Shown here one piece after another: positions 8,733-17,651 of a stretch of DNA of 64,000 bases; position 1 is the first letter of the stretch, and each line of letters starts with the position of its first letter. The position numbers were made by a program, and so were the translations under genes. Source of the DNA: Anaerocolumna xylanovorans DSM 12503 (GTDB lineage: Bacteria; Bacillota; Clostridia; Lachnospirales; Lachnospiraceae); assembly GCF_900143645.1 (NCBI RefSeq), contig NZ_FRFD01000006.1, forward strand, positions 1 to 64,000, in the 5' to 3' direction. The notes under the pieces were generated by a model. The model worked only from the letters and a program-made list of their open reading frames with translations. It ran no database searches and was not told where the DNA came from.

Positions 8733-10396
8733 TTAAAAAAAAAGGAGTATACTCTCAATTTTTAAAAAAGTTTGCATGCAAAAAACAACTATTCCCAATA
8801 TATATTCTATTAGTTTTTATCATAGTAGTGAATGCTGCTATTTCTTTGATTCGACCGCAAATGCAGGGAGATATTGTAGATGACTTAAGCGCTCCCGCAA
8901 ATGTAAAGGTCAGCAGCTTTTTTGTTATGCTAATAATTTTTTTAGGAATGCTACTTTTTAGTTATACAATAACATATATACAGATGTATATAACAAGTAT
9001 GATTTCTGAAAAAATAGCCGCTGATATGAGACAATCTATACATGATAAACTTGGAACAGTCCAAGCGGAATTTTTTAGAAAAGTGGAGCTTAGCAATTTG
9101 CTATTAAAAGTGGATAAAGATGTAACTGCGATTAAACAGTGTGGAGTAACGAGTATAATTACATTGATTTCCAATGTTGTAATATTAGTAGTGGTCCCTC
9201 CCTATATGCTATCCATTCATAAGGGTATTGCATTAACTAATATAGCACTATTAGTAAGTGTCCCGGTTATTAGTAGATTATTAGGAAATCTTATACAAGA
9301 AACAAGTGAAAGAGTTCTGCAGGGGTATAATGATACAACAAGTGTACTGACGGAGACTTATAATAATTGGTTTACAATTAGAATTTGCAATTGTTATAAG
9401 TATATTAATGATAAGTATTACAAACAAAATCAGGTATATAAAAAGGAAACCAATAAACAAAATTTGCTGTATATTATAAATAAATGGATAGTCTTGCTTA
9501 TACAATTTTTAGGAACACTCATTATATGGGGAGTTGGTGCGAAGGAAATTTTTGATGGAAATATGACGGTTGGAACCATTATGGCATTAATGAATTATCA
9601 ATCCATAATCATGAATCCTATTATTGGGATTTCTTCTTTTGCTAATGAATATCACACGGCCATTGTTTCTTTAAGGGATGTTAATGATTTGCTAGAGTAT
9701 ACAGATATTGAAAATAATAAGTTTAGTATATCACAAAAAATTGAGTCTATTGAAATAAGAAATTTGGATTTTAGATATGCAGATATAGATAAAAAAGTTT
9801 TCAGCAATGTGAATTTTAAATTTAAACAAGGATCTATATATGCTATTCACGGTGAAAGCGGACAAGGTAAAAGCACACTTTTTTCTTTACTATCGGGTAT
9901 CCTACAACCAACCAGCGGCAACATTTTAATCAATGGAAGGCCAATAAATACATTAAACCTTCAAAATTATTGGGATAAAATTGGAGTGGTCATGCAACGC
10001 TCACAATTCTTTAAAGATTCACTTTGGAATAATATAAATCTATTTGGTATGGAATCAAAAAATAGAATAGAATACCTAAGTGAATGTCTAGGGCTTTATG
10101 AAGATATTGAGTTGCTGCCAGAGAAATGGGATACAGAAATCAAAACAGAGCCATATAATTTTTCAGAAGGACAATTACGTCGGTTAGATGTATTACGCAA
10201 TATTTTAAAAGAGGCGGACATATTAATATTTGATGAGGCAACCGCTAATATTGATGAAGCAAGGAGAAAAAACTTCTATAATTTAATCCATACATTATCC
10301 AAGGAGAAAATTATTTTATTTGCTACTCACAATCCAAATGAGTTAGCAGAAGCTGATGAAGTGATTTATTTGAGTGGTTTAAAGGGGGAAGGGTAA
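8729..10396 (+). CDS. ABC exporter, fused membrane and ATPase domains
   Basis: A 555-residue half-transporter. Six predicted TM segments occupy about residues 20-310 and the ATPase domain follows. Walker A is GESGQGKST, the signature is a divergent FSEGQLRR, Walker B is ILIFDEATANID and the H-loop is FATHN. There is no N-terminal C39 peptidase domain, so leader removal must be done by another enzyme; the S8 protease encoded next is the obvious candidate. It probably exports the modified peptide as a homodimer. It starts within the stop of maturase A. Confidence 0.92.
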   Translation: MIKKKGVYSQFLKKFACKKQLFPIYILLVFIIVVNAAISLIRPQMQGDIVDDLSAPANVKVSSFFVMLIIFLGMLLFSYTITYIQMYITSMISEKIAADMRQSIHDKLGTVQAEFFRKVELSNLLLKVDKDVTAIKQCGVTSIITLISNVVILVVVPPYMLSIHKGIALTNIALLVSVPVISRLLGNLIQETSERVLQGYNDTTSVLTETYNNWFTIRICNCYKYINDKYYKQNQVYKKETNKQNLLYIINKWIVLLIQFLGTLIIWGVGAKEIFDGNMTVGTIMALMNYQSIIMNPIIGISSFANEYHTAIVSLRDVNDLLEYTDIENNKFSISQKIESIEIRNLDFRYADIDKKVFSNVNFKFKQGSIYAIHGESGQGKSTLFSLLSGILQPTSGNILINGRPINTLNLQNYWDKIGVVMQRSQFFKDSLWNNINLFGMESKNRIEYLSECLGLYEDIELLPEKWDTEIKTEPYNFSEGQLRRLDVLRNILKEADILIFDEATANIDEARRKNFYNLIHTLSKEKIILFATHNPNELAEADEVIYLSGLKGEG

Positions 10397-10404
10397 GAGT
10401 TTAA

Positions 10405-11409
10405 ATGAAAATAGGTGTATTAGATACAGATGGAACCTTTGAAAATCCATTTTTCAACAACAAGAAATTGTCAATAATAAGGAAGGAAGTTTGGACGAAG
10501 GAACAACTGGAAAAAGGGGCCCTTTTTACTCATTCAGAATATGTGTGTGCCTATATTTTTAAAGAGAATCCAGATGCAGAGGTTTTATTAGTAACAATAA
10601 TAAATTCAAAACTAAAATGTTCGGTACAGGCTTTAATTGATGGACTTGAATATTTGATGCAGGAAAACGTAGATATAATTAATTTAAGTATAGGGGATGA
10701 ATATCGTAACCATAAAGAACTGGAACAGGTCTGTAAAAGGGCTTATGATAGTGGAATATTAATTATAGCAGCTCATTCCAATAGTAATGTAGAAGCTACT
10801 TATCCAGCAATCTTTCCATTTGTTTTAAGCGTTCGCTGTGTAGATAGTGCAGAACGCACGGATATACTTACATATAATGAAGGAATGAATGAATTATGTT
10901 TTTCATCCAGCTATTTTTCTATCTATCATTTGGGTGTTCCTAAATTGATTCCGGGAAATAGTTTTGCCAATGCAAAGATAACAGGACTATTAAGCCATTA
11001 TAAACAAGATTACAAAAAGTTTCTTGATTTTTTTGAAAAGAGTCCTTTAAATCAGCATTATCCATATTCAAAGCTAAAGTCAAAAAAAAGCCTTTTTTTA
11101 AGTAACCGTTTGGGAGATTCTCTGGAGGAACGTTTTATAAATGAAGTAACTACTACGGTATTTTGCGCTGAGTTCATAGAGGAGGTGGGCAACCTTGATA
11201 GAAATCATCCCAATATTTCGCCATGGGATATACTATTTATTGATTGCAATTCTTTTGTGGAAATAGAACCATATAAACAAACTATATTACAATTACTCGA
11301 AGGACTACCTGACAAGGAGATTATTTTAAGATATCCGTTATTTAGCTTATATGAAAGAATAGGTCAGCATATAAGTCAGCATAAGTGTATTCAGCAACTT
11401 TTCATCTAA
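10405..11409 (+). CDS. Subtilisin-like (S8) peptidase, putative leader peptidase
   Basis: A 334-residue protein with a divergent subtilase domain at about residues 1-230. The triad can be placed at D7 (GVLDTDG), H43 (FTHSEYV) and S186 (GNSFANAKITG, in place of GTSMAAP). INLSIG matches the conserved core strand. The usual oxyanion Asn region reads IIAAHSNS. There is no signal peptide or pro-domain, so it acts in the cytoplasm. The C-terminal 100 residues are not recognised. In RiPP clusters such subtilases remove leader peptides. Lying between the peptidase-less exporter and the maturases, it fits that role. It could instead be a scaffold if the altered Ser motif abolishes catalysis. Confidence 0.8.
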   Translation: MKIGVLDTDGTFENPFFNNKKLSIIRKEVWTKEQLEKGALFTHSEYVCAYIFKENPDAEVLLVTIINSKLKCSVQALIDGLEYLMQENVDIINLSIGDEYRNHKELEQVCKRAYDSGILIIAAHSNSNVEATYPAIFPFVLSVRCVDSAERTDILTYNEGMNELCFSSSYFSIYHLGVPKLIPGNSFANAKITGLLSHYKQDYKKFLDFFEKSPLNQHYPYSKLKSKKSLFLSNRLGDSLEERFINEVTTTVFCAEFIEEVGNLDRNHPNISPWDILFIDCNSFVEIEPYKQTILQLLEGLPDKEIILRYPLFSLYERIGQHISQHKCIQQLFI

Positions 11410-11424
11410 TTTAGGAGGAGTAAG

Positions 11425-12519
11425 ATGTATACTTTATCATTAGAAATTATTAATAGATGTAACTTGAATTGTAGTTATTGCTATTTAGGAGAAAAAAAGA
11501 ATTCTTATATGAATATAGAGACTGCAAAAGGTGCTATTAATATAGCCATTCATGAGGCGAAAAAGCAATATGATAAAACTTTATTAGTTTATTTTATTGG
11601 TGGAGAACCTTTAATGGCATACAGCACTATGAAAGAAATTGTTTATTATGTGATACAAGAATGTAGCTGTTACGGGTTGCTTTATAAATTTAGCACTACT
11701 ATTAATGGAACACTTTTGACAAATAAAATTGCTGAATTTTTAACCAATTACAATTTTGATGTTAAACTTAGCTTGGATGGTCCGGAATATGTACATGATA
11801 TTAATAGAAGGGATTATGCTGATAAGGGAAGTTATTCCTTAATAGCAGAGAAACAATCTCTTTTTAAAAAATATGAGATTGATACTGGGAAAAAGATTTC
11901 TGTTGCGCATGTCATAACAAGAAATAATTACAATTATTTTATGGAAACTTTTAAGTTTTTAATAGATTCTGGATTTACAAAAATCGAGACAGCTATTGAT
12001 TATCACTGCGAGTGGCCAGAAAAAGAAAAAAAAGAATTAAGTAATTGTGTTGAAGAAGTATTTAAGTTTTATATAGATTATTTGGTAAGAACCAGTAAGG
12101 AGATTTACTGGAATCTATTTGCACAGTATATAAAAGCATATGTGACTCCAGTGTGTTTTTATTTCTGCAAAGCTGGTTTGTGTACGGCGTATGTTGCTAC
12201 TGATGGTGGTATTTACACTTGTGCTGAGATAGAAAAATTTAAAATAGGTTCTGCCAATATAGGATTGAATGTGCCTAAAATCCGAGAAATAGCCTATGCC
12301 GAAGATAAAACGGACTTAAAATGTACTCATTGCGTTTATGTAGAACATTGTAAGACCAGGGGCTGTATTGCAGCAAATTATTTAGTTAATAAGGATATTT
12401 ATAAATCAGTTGAAATTAATTGTTTTATGACAAAAGTGTTTTACAGCCTAATAGAAAAGAATCTTACCGAACAACAATTACAAAATATTAGAAATGCATA
12501 TGAAAGGGGAAATAAGTAA
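11425..12519 (+). CDS. Radical SAM/SPASM peptide maturase B
   Basis: A 364-residue enzyme with C12, C16 and C19 (CNLNCSYCYL), GGEPL, and SPASM cysteines in CKAGLC, GIYTCAE, CTHCVYVEHC and RGCIAAN. It is a close relative of the minus-strand enzyme at 17652. Both are 364 residues, start MYT, read CNLNCxYCYL, and share HVIT(R/K)NNY, (T/S)AID and AGL...CY/AY..TDG. Because each of the two lies with one of the two C-x6-C-x2-D-C peptides, this subfamily probably acts on that Cys pattern. The ribosome binding site AGGAGG precedes the ATG. The stop overlaps the start of maturase C (TAATG). Confidence 0.92.
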   Translation: MYTLSLEIINRCNLNCSYCYLGEKKNSYMNIETAKGAINIAIHEAKKQYDKTLLVYFIGGEPLMAYSTMKEIVYYVIQECSCYGLLYKFSTTINGTLLTNKIAEFLTNYNFDVKLSLDGPEYVHDINRRDYADKGSYSLIAEKQSLFKKYEIDTGKKISVAHVITRNNYNYFMETFKFLIDSGFTKIETAIDYHCEWPEKEKKELSNCVEEVFKFYIDYLVRTSKEIYWNLFAQYIKAYVTPVCFYFCKAGLCTAYVATDGGIYTCAEIEKFKIGSANIGLNVPKIREIAYAEDKTDLKCTHCVYVEHCKTRGCIAANYLVNKDIYKSVEINCFMTKVFYSLIEKNLTEQQLQNIRNAYERGNK

Positions 12520-13766
12520 TGCAAAACAATATATTGCCTAAGTTCATTAAAGTTGAAAATAGAAACAAAGTAGCATTGATTGATCCTGAAAATGCGGTAT
12601 GTTTAGGTGTGAGCAAAAGAACATCCGATAATTTAGATGATATTTTAATACAAAAAAGATTATTTCCAATTTGGCAAGAGCAAGTTGATTTGCAAAAACG
12701 CATACATAGTAACAGGGAGCGTATTAATACTATATATTTAATGGTTACAAGACAATGTAATATGAATTGCGATTTCTGTGCTATCAACGCAAATCAAAAT
12801 ATGGATTTAAGCAAGGAGTTTACGGCGGATTCTATTAAAAATTATGTTGTGCCATTTTTAAAGGAATGTACGCCGCATAAATTAATTATTACCGGAGGGG
12901 AACCACTCATAAAACAGGATCTTTTAAAAATAATTGAGATGGTCAAAAACAGTGTAAAATGCCACATTGCATTACAAAGTAATGGATTAGAAATAAAAAA
13001 AGAATTTGTACATGGCATAAAAAATAATATAGACGAAATTGACTTTAGTGTAGCCCATATGATTGGAAATGATAAATTAGAACAAAAATTAATTCAAAAC
13101 ATAGAATTATGTCAACAAAATGGGATTGAAATTGCCTTGAGTTTTGTATATGATGGTACCAATGAACAAAAATTGCTAACAGCAATTGACTATGCAGCAA
13201 AGTATAATACGCAATTTCTTTTAACGAACACGGTGCCCGTTGGCAGAGCTAAAGAAAATGGCAATATTATAAGTGTGAACAATCAAATTGATTTATTCAC
13301 TAATGTGGCAAAATATATATTAGAAAAAAAATACGAAGATAAATTAGTAGCAGAAATTTTCTTTGCTCCTGTGCAGATACGAAAAGGTTGTGGTGGATAT
13401 GGAAAAATTATGTCAATATTTCCAGAAGGTAATATTTATATGTGCCAATCTTTAGAGAACGATGAATTTAAAATAGGTAATATATTAGAAGACTCATCCC
13501 AAGAATTATTGGAGAAATTAAACAGTAAACTGGAGCTTCCAATGATCAAACAGACCTTTTGTGTTGATAATAAAAATATTTGCTGTTCCTGCATATATAG
13601 ATATCTGTGCGGAGGAAAATGTGCGGTATCTGATGATGATTCAGATCCTAAATGCTTATTGGTAAAAGCATTCATAGATTACTCTCTATTCTATTATGAA
13701 CCAAAAGAAAATGTAAGATATAACTTGAGTTCATATATTAATCATTTGCAATCATTGAAAGGTTAG
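12519..13766 (+). CDS. Radical SAM/SPASM peptide maturase C
   Basis: A 415-residue enzyme with an N-terminal extension of about 70 residues before the radical SAM core. CNMNCDFCA begins near residue 80 and TGGEPL follows. The SPASM part has KGCGGYG, NIYMCQS, CCSCIYRYLCGGKC and a final Cys. The extension could be a reduced peptide-recognition (RRE-like) domain, but no fold can be shown from sequence alone. It is the third radical SAM gene of this operon and is not close to A or B, so it likely does a distinct step. It is translationally coupled to maturase B by a one-base overlap. Confidence 0.9.
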   Translation: MQNNILPKFIKVENRNKVALIDPENAVCLGVSKRTSDNLDDILIQKRLFPIWQEQVDLQKRIHSNRERINTIYLMVTRQCNMNCDFCAINANQNMDLSKEFTADSIKNYVVPFLKECTPHKLIITGGEPLIKQDLLKIIEMVKNSVKCHIALQSNGLEIKKEFVHGIKNNIDEIDFSVAHMIGNDKLEQKLIQNIELCQQNGIEIALSFVYDGTNEQKLLTAIDYAAKYNTQFLLTNTVPVGRAKENGNIISVNNQIDLFTNVAKYILEKKYEDKLVAEIFFAPVQIRKGCGGYGKIMSIFPEGNIYMCQSLENDEFKIGNILEDSSQELLEKLNSKLELPMIKQTFCVDNKNICCSCIYRYLCGGKCAVSDDDSDPKCLLVKAFIDYSLFYYEPKENVRYNLSSYINHLQSLKG

Positions 13767-13779
13767 CAGGAGGTGTTTT

Positions 13780-14466
13780 TTGAGCACAATACTAATAATT
13801 GAAGATGATAGGGTTTTAAATGATACATTGGCAATAAACCTTAAAAATGCTGGCTATCATACCATTTCTTCTTATACAGCTTCAGAGGCTTTAGAGAGCA
13901 TACGATTACATACTTTTGATTTAATATTATTAGATGTTTGCTTACCTGATGAAAATGGTTTTTTGCTATGTAAATCTATTAAGAATTTATATAACTGTGC
14001 AATTGTATTCTTAACTGCAGATGATATGGAATCATCGGTTATAAAAGGATATGACTTAGGCGCTGAAGATTATATCACGAAACCTTTTTCATTTACTGTT
14101 TTGTTGAAAAAAATATCAGTCATAATTGGACGTTTATCACACAAAACCGGTGCTCAAATATATAAGGATGGATATCTGGAGGTAAATTTTAATTCTCAAA
14201 AAGTTATTATTGATGGAAAATTAGTAGAATTAACACCGTTAGAATTTAAGACTTTAAAACTGCTAATAGACAATTCAGGCAGAGTCTTAACCAGGGAAAT
14301 CCTTTTGGATAAGCTTTGGGATTGCCGTGGCAACTATGTGGATGAAACATCCTTAAATGCAATCATATGCCGTATAAGAAGTAAGGTTGATAAGCAAGGA
14401 TGCCATCATATTAAGACTATATATGGTACCGGTTATATGTGGTTAGGAGATATTTATGAAAAATAA
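13780..14466 (+). CDS. OmpR-family response regulator
   Basis: A 228-residue regulator with a receiver domain (phospho-acceptor D52 in LLDVCLPDENG, conserved Lys in TKPF) and a C-terminal winged helix (LTPLEFKTLKLL, YVDETSLNAIICRIRSK, TIYGTGYMW). The start is TTG, chosen because GCAGGAGG lies directly upstream. It overlaps the kinase gene by 11 bases. The likely target is the transporter or maturation operon of this peptide island. Confidence 0.93.
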   Translation: MSTILIIEDDRVLNDTLAINLKNAGYHTISSYTASEALESIRLHTFDLILLDVCLPDENGFLLCKSIKNLYNCAIVFLTADDMESSVIKGYDLGAEDYITKPFSFTVLLKKISVIIGRLSHKTGAQIYKDGYLEVNFNSQKVIIDGKLVELTPLEFKTLKLLIDNSGRVLTREILLDKLWDCRGNYVDETSLNAIICRIRSKVDKQGCHHIKTIYGTGYMWLGDIYEK

Positions 14467-15490
14467 AAATAAGAGAATAATAAAGTTTATTATCTTTATA
14501 GAAATAATAGTGTATATTGCAGTAACTGCTATCTTATTTTTTAATAGTAAGCAGTCTGTATTTTCATATTTAATACCACAAATAAGCCTAATTCTAATTT
14601 TTATTACTATATTTGCAAGTGATAGAAAAAGCAAAGTCATATTTTTTAAGGATATATTAGTCCTATTGGACAATATGGCCGATAATGAAATATCAGAAGA
14701 AAGAAATACAAATGAAAATAATTATTTTTCTAAGATATACCATCGAATTTATAAAGTGTATGATATTTTGCAAGCCAATAGAGAAACAATAACGGAGGAT
14801 AAAACCAATTTACAAACGTATATTTCTGATATTTCCCATCAAATAAAAACACCTGTGACTAATTTAAAATTATTAAATACTGCTTTGATGGAATATACAA
14901 TAACCGGTGAGGAACAAAAAAAATATCTTGTAATACAAAATAATCAAATAGAAAAAATTGATTTTTTAATAAAATCACTTACAATTGCATCAAGGCTGGA
15001 AAACAAACTTATTAACCTATCTCCTCAAAAGGCTTCTATAAATCAGACAATTATAGCAGCCTTAGAGGAAATAGTAATCGCTGCTGAAAAAAAGGAAATC
15101 GAAATAACATTTAACAATAGTAATGAATATCTCATTACCCACGATCCTAAATGGACCGAGGAAGCTTTGGTGAATATATTGGATAATTCCGTTAAATATA
15201 CACTCCAAAAAGGCAGCATAAATATATTATTGGAACAAACAGAAGCTCATATAAAAATTTCGGTTTCTGATACGGGTATAGGAATAAAAGAAGAGGATAT
15301 ACCGCGTATATTTAAGCGTTTTTGGAGAGGAAATTCTACAGTGACCCAAGGAAATGGGCTGGGTTTATATATTGCAAGAGAGATAATAACTTTACAGGGA
15401 GGATATATAGTTGTTGATTCAACTCCAGATACAAAAACATGTTTTAGTATATATCTACCCACCAAAAATTATATAGACTTATCCACATAA
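14456..15490 (+). CDS. Intramembrane-sensing histidine kinase (BceS-like)
   Basis: A 344-residue kinase. Two TM segments (about residues 8-28 and 36-55) are joined by only a few extracellular residues, with no sensor domain, which is the layout of intramembrane-sensing kinases. H128 lies in DISHQIKTP. The ATPase domain has NILDNSVKYT, DTGIGI and GNGLGLYI. Kinases of this class usually sense peptide antibiotics through a partner ABC transporter; here the ATPase/FtsX pair at 4239-7305 is the natural candidate. Its stop is one base from the stop of the convergent gene at 15492. Confidence 0.88.
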   Translation: MKNKNKRIIKFIIFIEIIVYIAVTAILFFNSKQSVFSYLIPQISLILIFITIFASDRKSKVIFFKDILVLLDNMADNEISEERNTNENNYFSKIYHRIYKVYDILQANRETITEDKTNLQTYISDISHQIKTPVTNLKLLNTALMEYTITGEEQKKYLVIQNNQIEKIDFLIKSLTIASRLENKLINLSPQKASINQTIIAALEEIVIAAEKKEIEITFNNSNEYLITHDPKWTEEALVNILDNSVKYTLQKGSINILLEQTEAHIKISVSDTGIGIKEEDIPRIFKRFWRGNSTVTQGNGLGLYIAREIITLQGGYIVVDSTPDTKTCFSIYLPTKNYIDLST

Positions 15491-15491
15491 G

Positions 15492-16841
15492 TCATTCCAA
15501 CGGTATAACAATAAATAAATAGAAGATATCATTTTCTACCTTTATAGAAAATTCACCACTATACTTTTGCAGAGCGGCATTTATATTCCTTAGCCCATAG
15601 CCATGAAGTTTTTTGTCTTTTTTAGTTGTCTTCAAACTCACCTGTACGTAATCAGCCTGTTTCTTACGAATACTATTTTCGCAAGTAATAAATAGAAAAC
15701 CTCTCTTTCTTCCGGCTTTTATCAGTATAATATTTTCGCCATCAGGACATTCTTTTTTTCTCTCAATACATTCTCTCATTGCATTCTCTATTGCATTAGA
15801 AAAAACTGTACATAGGTCTTCATCTTTTATTTTATTAAATTCTTTTAAATCCACATATGCTTTAAACTGGATGTGATTCTCAGCCGAATCTTTTTTCTTC
15901 TTATATAAAATATTATCAATAAAAGGGTTTCCTGTATCGTAATGGTTTTCGAAACCATCTAGACGGTTCATAATACTATCAATGTATTCTGATTTTCTTA
16001 TATTATCCTGCACCCCTTCTAATGCATTTAAATGCCCCCTTATATCATGGCTTAATTTTCTGACTTCATCCATATCTTTGCTCAGCTGCATATAATAATC
16101 ATACTTTAATTTTACTTCACTAATTTGAAGTTTTGTTTCATTTTCAATTTCTTTAACTTCTAAATAATATTCTGCTACAGCAATATTACATAATCCTCCT
16201 AATAGTACAACGGCACCTGCAATTAGAATTGTAATTACTGAAACAGTAGAATTAAAGTTAGAAGTATTATAGTATAGCTTATCGGCAAACAATATAAGAT
16301 AAGTGCAGTTTATTATTAGTGGAATAATAATTGTAAGCCAATTTAAGCGAGATATTTGCATGGGTATTTTCCATGCTAACTTTGATGTTATTATAATTAG
16401 GAACGCTAAAATAATTTCTATTTTAATAAATATTTCTGCCTGAAAGACTTTTCCTAATAGAGCTATACATGTAGTTTTAGTTTTAATATACATGTAACTA
16501 AAAACGGTAATCTGTGCAAGCGTATAATATGAGATTAAAAAACAACAAACAATTGTACTGTATTTAAATGTATAATTATTAACTAGCATTCCAATTGCCA
16601 GCACTGTTATTATAAAAGTTAAATAAATATACGCAATATGTATGCCAAACACAGACTCTAAAAATCTTAGGTATGTTAATAAAGCTATACAAAGTATTTT
16701 AAGAGTACGATTGACTCTGGTTGAGCTACTGTAAAATATTTCCTTGAAAGAGCGTGTCCTTTTAAAAATAAATAAAATTAGCAATGAATTTATAAATATT
16801 AGAAATAATTTCATAATGTTATAATATAACATTCCCAACAC
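15492..16841 (-). CDS. AgrC-like sensor histidine kinase
   Basis: A 449-residue protein with six or seven TM segments in residues 1-225, then a coiled linker and a GHKL-type kinase domain. The phospho-acceptor is H265 in RKLSHDIRGHL; ATP-binding motifs are NAIENAM and GYGLRNI. AgrC/ComD-type kinases detect extracellular peptides. The GTG start at 16841 lies inside the end of the upstream regulator gene; ATG codons at 16832 and 16814 are possible alternatives. No agrB or agrD gene is in the window, so the ligand is unknown. A modified peptide from this island is a reasonable but untested guess. Confidence 0.9.
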   Translation of the reverse strand: MLGMLYYNIMKLFLIFINSLLILFIFKRTRSFKEIFYSSSTRVNRTLKILCIALLTYLRFLESVFGIHIAYIYLTFIITVLAIGMLVNNYTFKYSTIVCCFLISYYTLAQITVFSYMYIKTKTTCIALLGKVFQAEIFIKIEIILAFLIIITSKLAWKIPMQISRLNWLTIIIPLIINCTYLILFADKLYYNTSNFNSTVSVITILIAGAVVLLGGLCNIAVAEYYLEVKEIENETKLQISEVKLKYDYYMQLSKDMDEVRKLSHDIRGHLNALEGVQDNIRKSEYIDSIMNRLDGFENHYDTGNPFIDNILYKKKKDSAENHIQFKAYVDLKEFNKIKDEDLCTVFSNAIENAMRECIERKKECPDGENIILIKAGRKRGFLFITCENSIRKKQADYVQVSLKTTKKDKKLHGYGLRNINAALQKYSGEFSIKVENDIFYLFIVIPLE

Positions 16842-17541
16842 ATCCCATTTCTTCTGCTAGACGTTGTAACAACTCCTTTTTCTTGGCTTTGCTGGTATAA
16901 ATTTTTTCACCTGTTGTCAGGTAAATATCTAAACCAACAATTTTTTCTACATAAGCAATGTTTACTATATAGCTATTATGGCAGCGAAAAAAGGAATGTT
17001 CGGCTAATTCTTGCTCTAATTCAAGTAATTTTTTATATGATATAATATCTCCTGCTTCTGTGTGTAAAAGGGATTTTCTATCACGAGTTTCTATAAATCT
17101 CAAGTTATGTAAATATACTTTGTAAAAACCATCCAAATTTTTCACCGTAAGATATAACTGCTGATAACTTTTTAATCGCTTTATTGCCCTGTCCAATTCA
17201 CGGTCAACTGATTTCTGGTCAACAGGCTTTTCTAAGTAATTTGCGGCATTGACCTCATAGCCTATGGGCATATATTGTCTATAAGAAGTAATAAAAACCA
17301 TATATGTATCTGCATCATGTTTACGTAATATTTTTGCTAATTCAATACCATTCATATTAGGCATCTGTATATCCAGAAAATAAATCTGGAAATCCAATTT
17401 TAAGGATTCCATTAATTGAATTGAACTGTTAAATTTTCTTATTACAAAGTCTATATTATTTCTCTTACTATAATCTTTTAACATTTTTTCAAGTTTATCT
17501 AAAAAGTATTTTTCATCATCACATAAGGCTATTTTAATCAT
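16819..17541 (-). CDS. LytTR-family response regulator (AgrA-like)
   Basis: A 240-residue regulator with an N-terminal receiver (D57 in FLDIQMPNMNG) and a C-terminal LytTR DNA-binding domain (FFRCHNSYIVNIAYVEKI). It overlaps the AgrC-like kinase gene by 23 bases, so the two form a cognate pair. GGAGGCAAGA precedes the start. It is about 110 bases downstream of maturase D and probably belongs to the same minus-strand operon. Confidence 0.93.
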   Translation of the reverse strand: MIKIALCDDEKYFLDKLEKMLKDYSKRNNIDFVIRKFNSSIQLMESLKLDFQIYFLDIQMPNMNGIELAKILRKHDADTYMVFITSYRQYMPIGYEVNAANYLEKPVDQKSVDRELDRAIKRLKSYQQLYLTVKNLDGFYKVYLHNLRFIETRDRKSLLHTEAGDIISYKKLLELEQELAEHSFFRCHNSYIVNIAYVEKIVGLDIYLTTGEKIYTSKAKKKELLQRLAEEMGCVGNVIL

Positions 17542-17651
17542 TCTTGCCTCCTGCTTCCAAATAATATTTTCATAGGTAATATTTTGAATATACTAATTTT
17601 GCAATATATTGTTATTAAATGTGTTGGAAATTTAAAATCATTACCTGCTAA

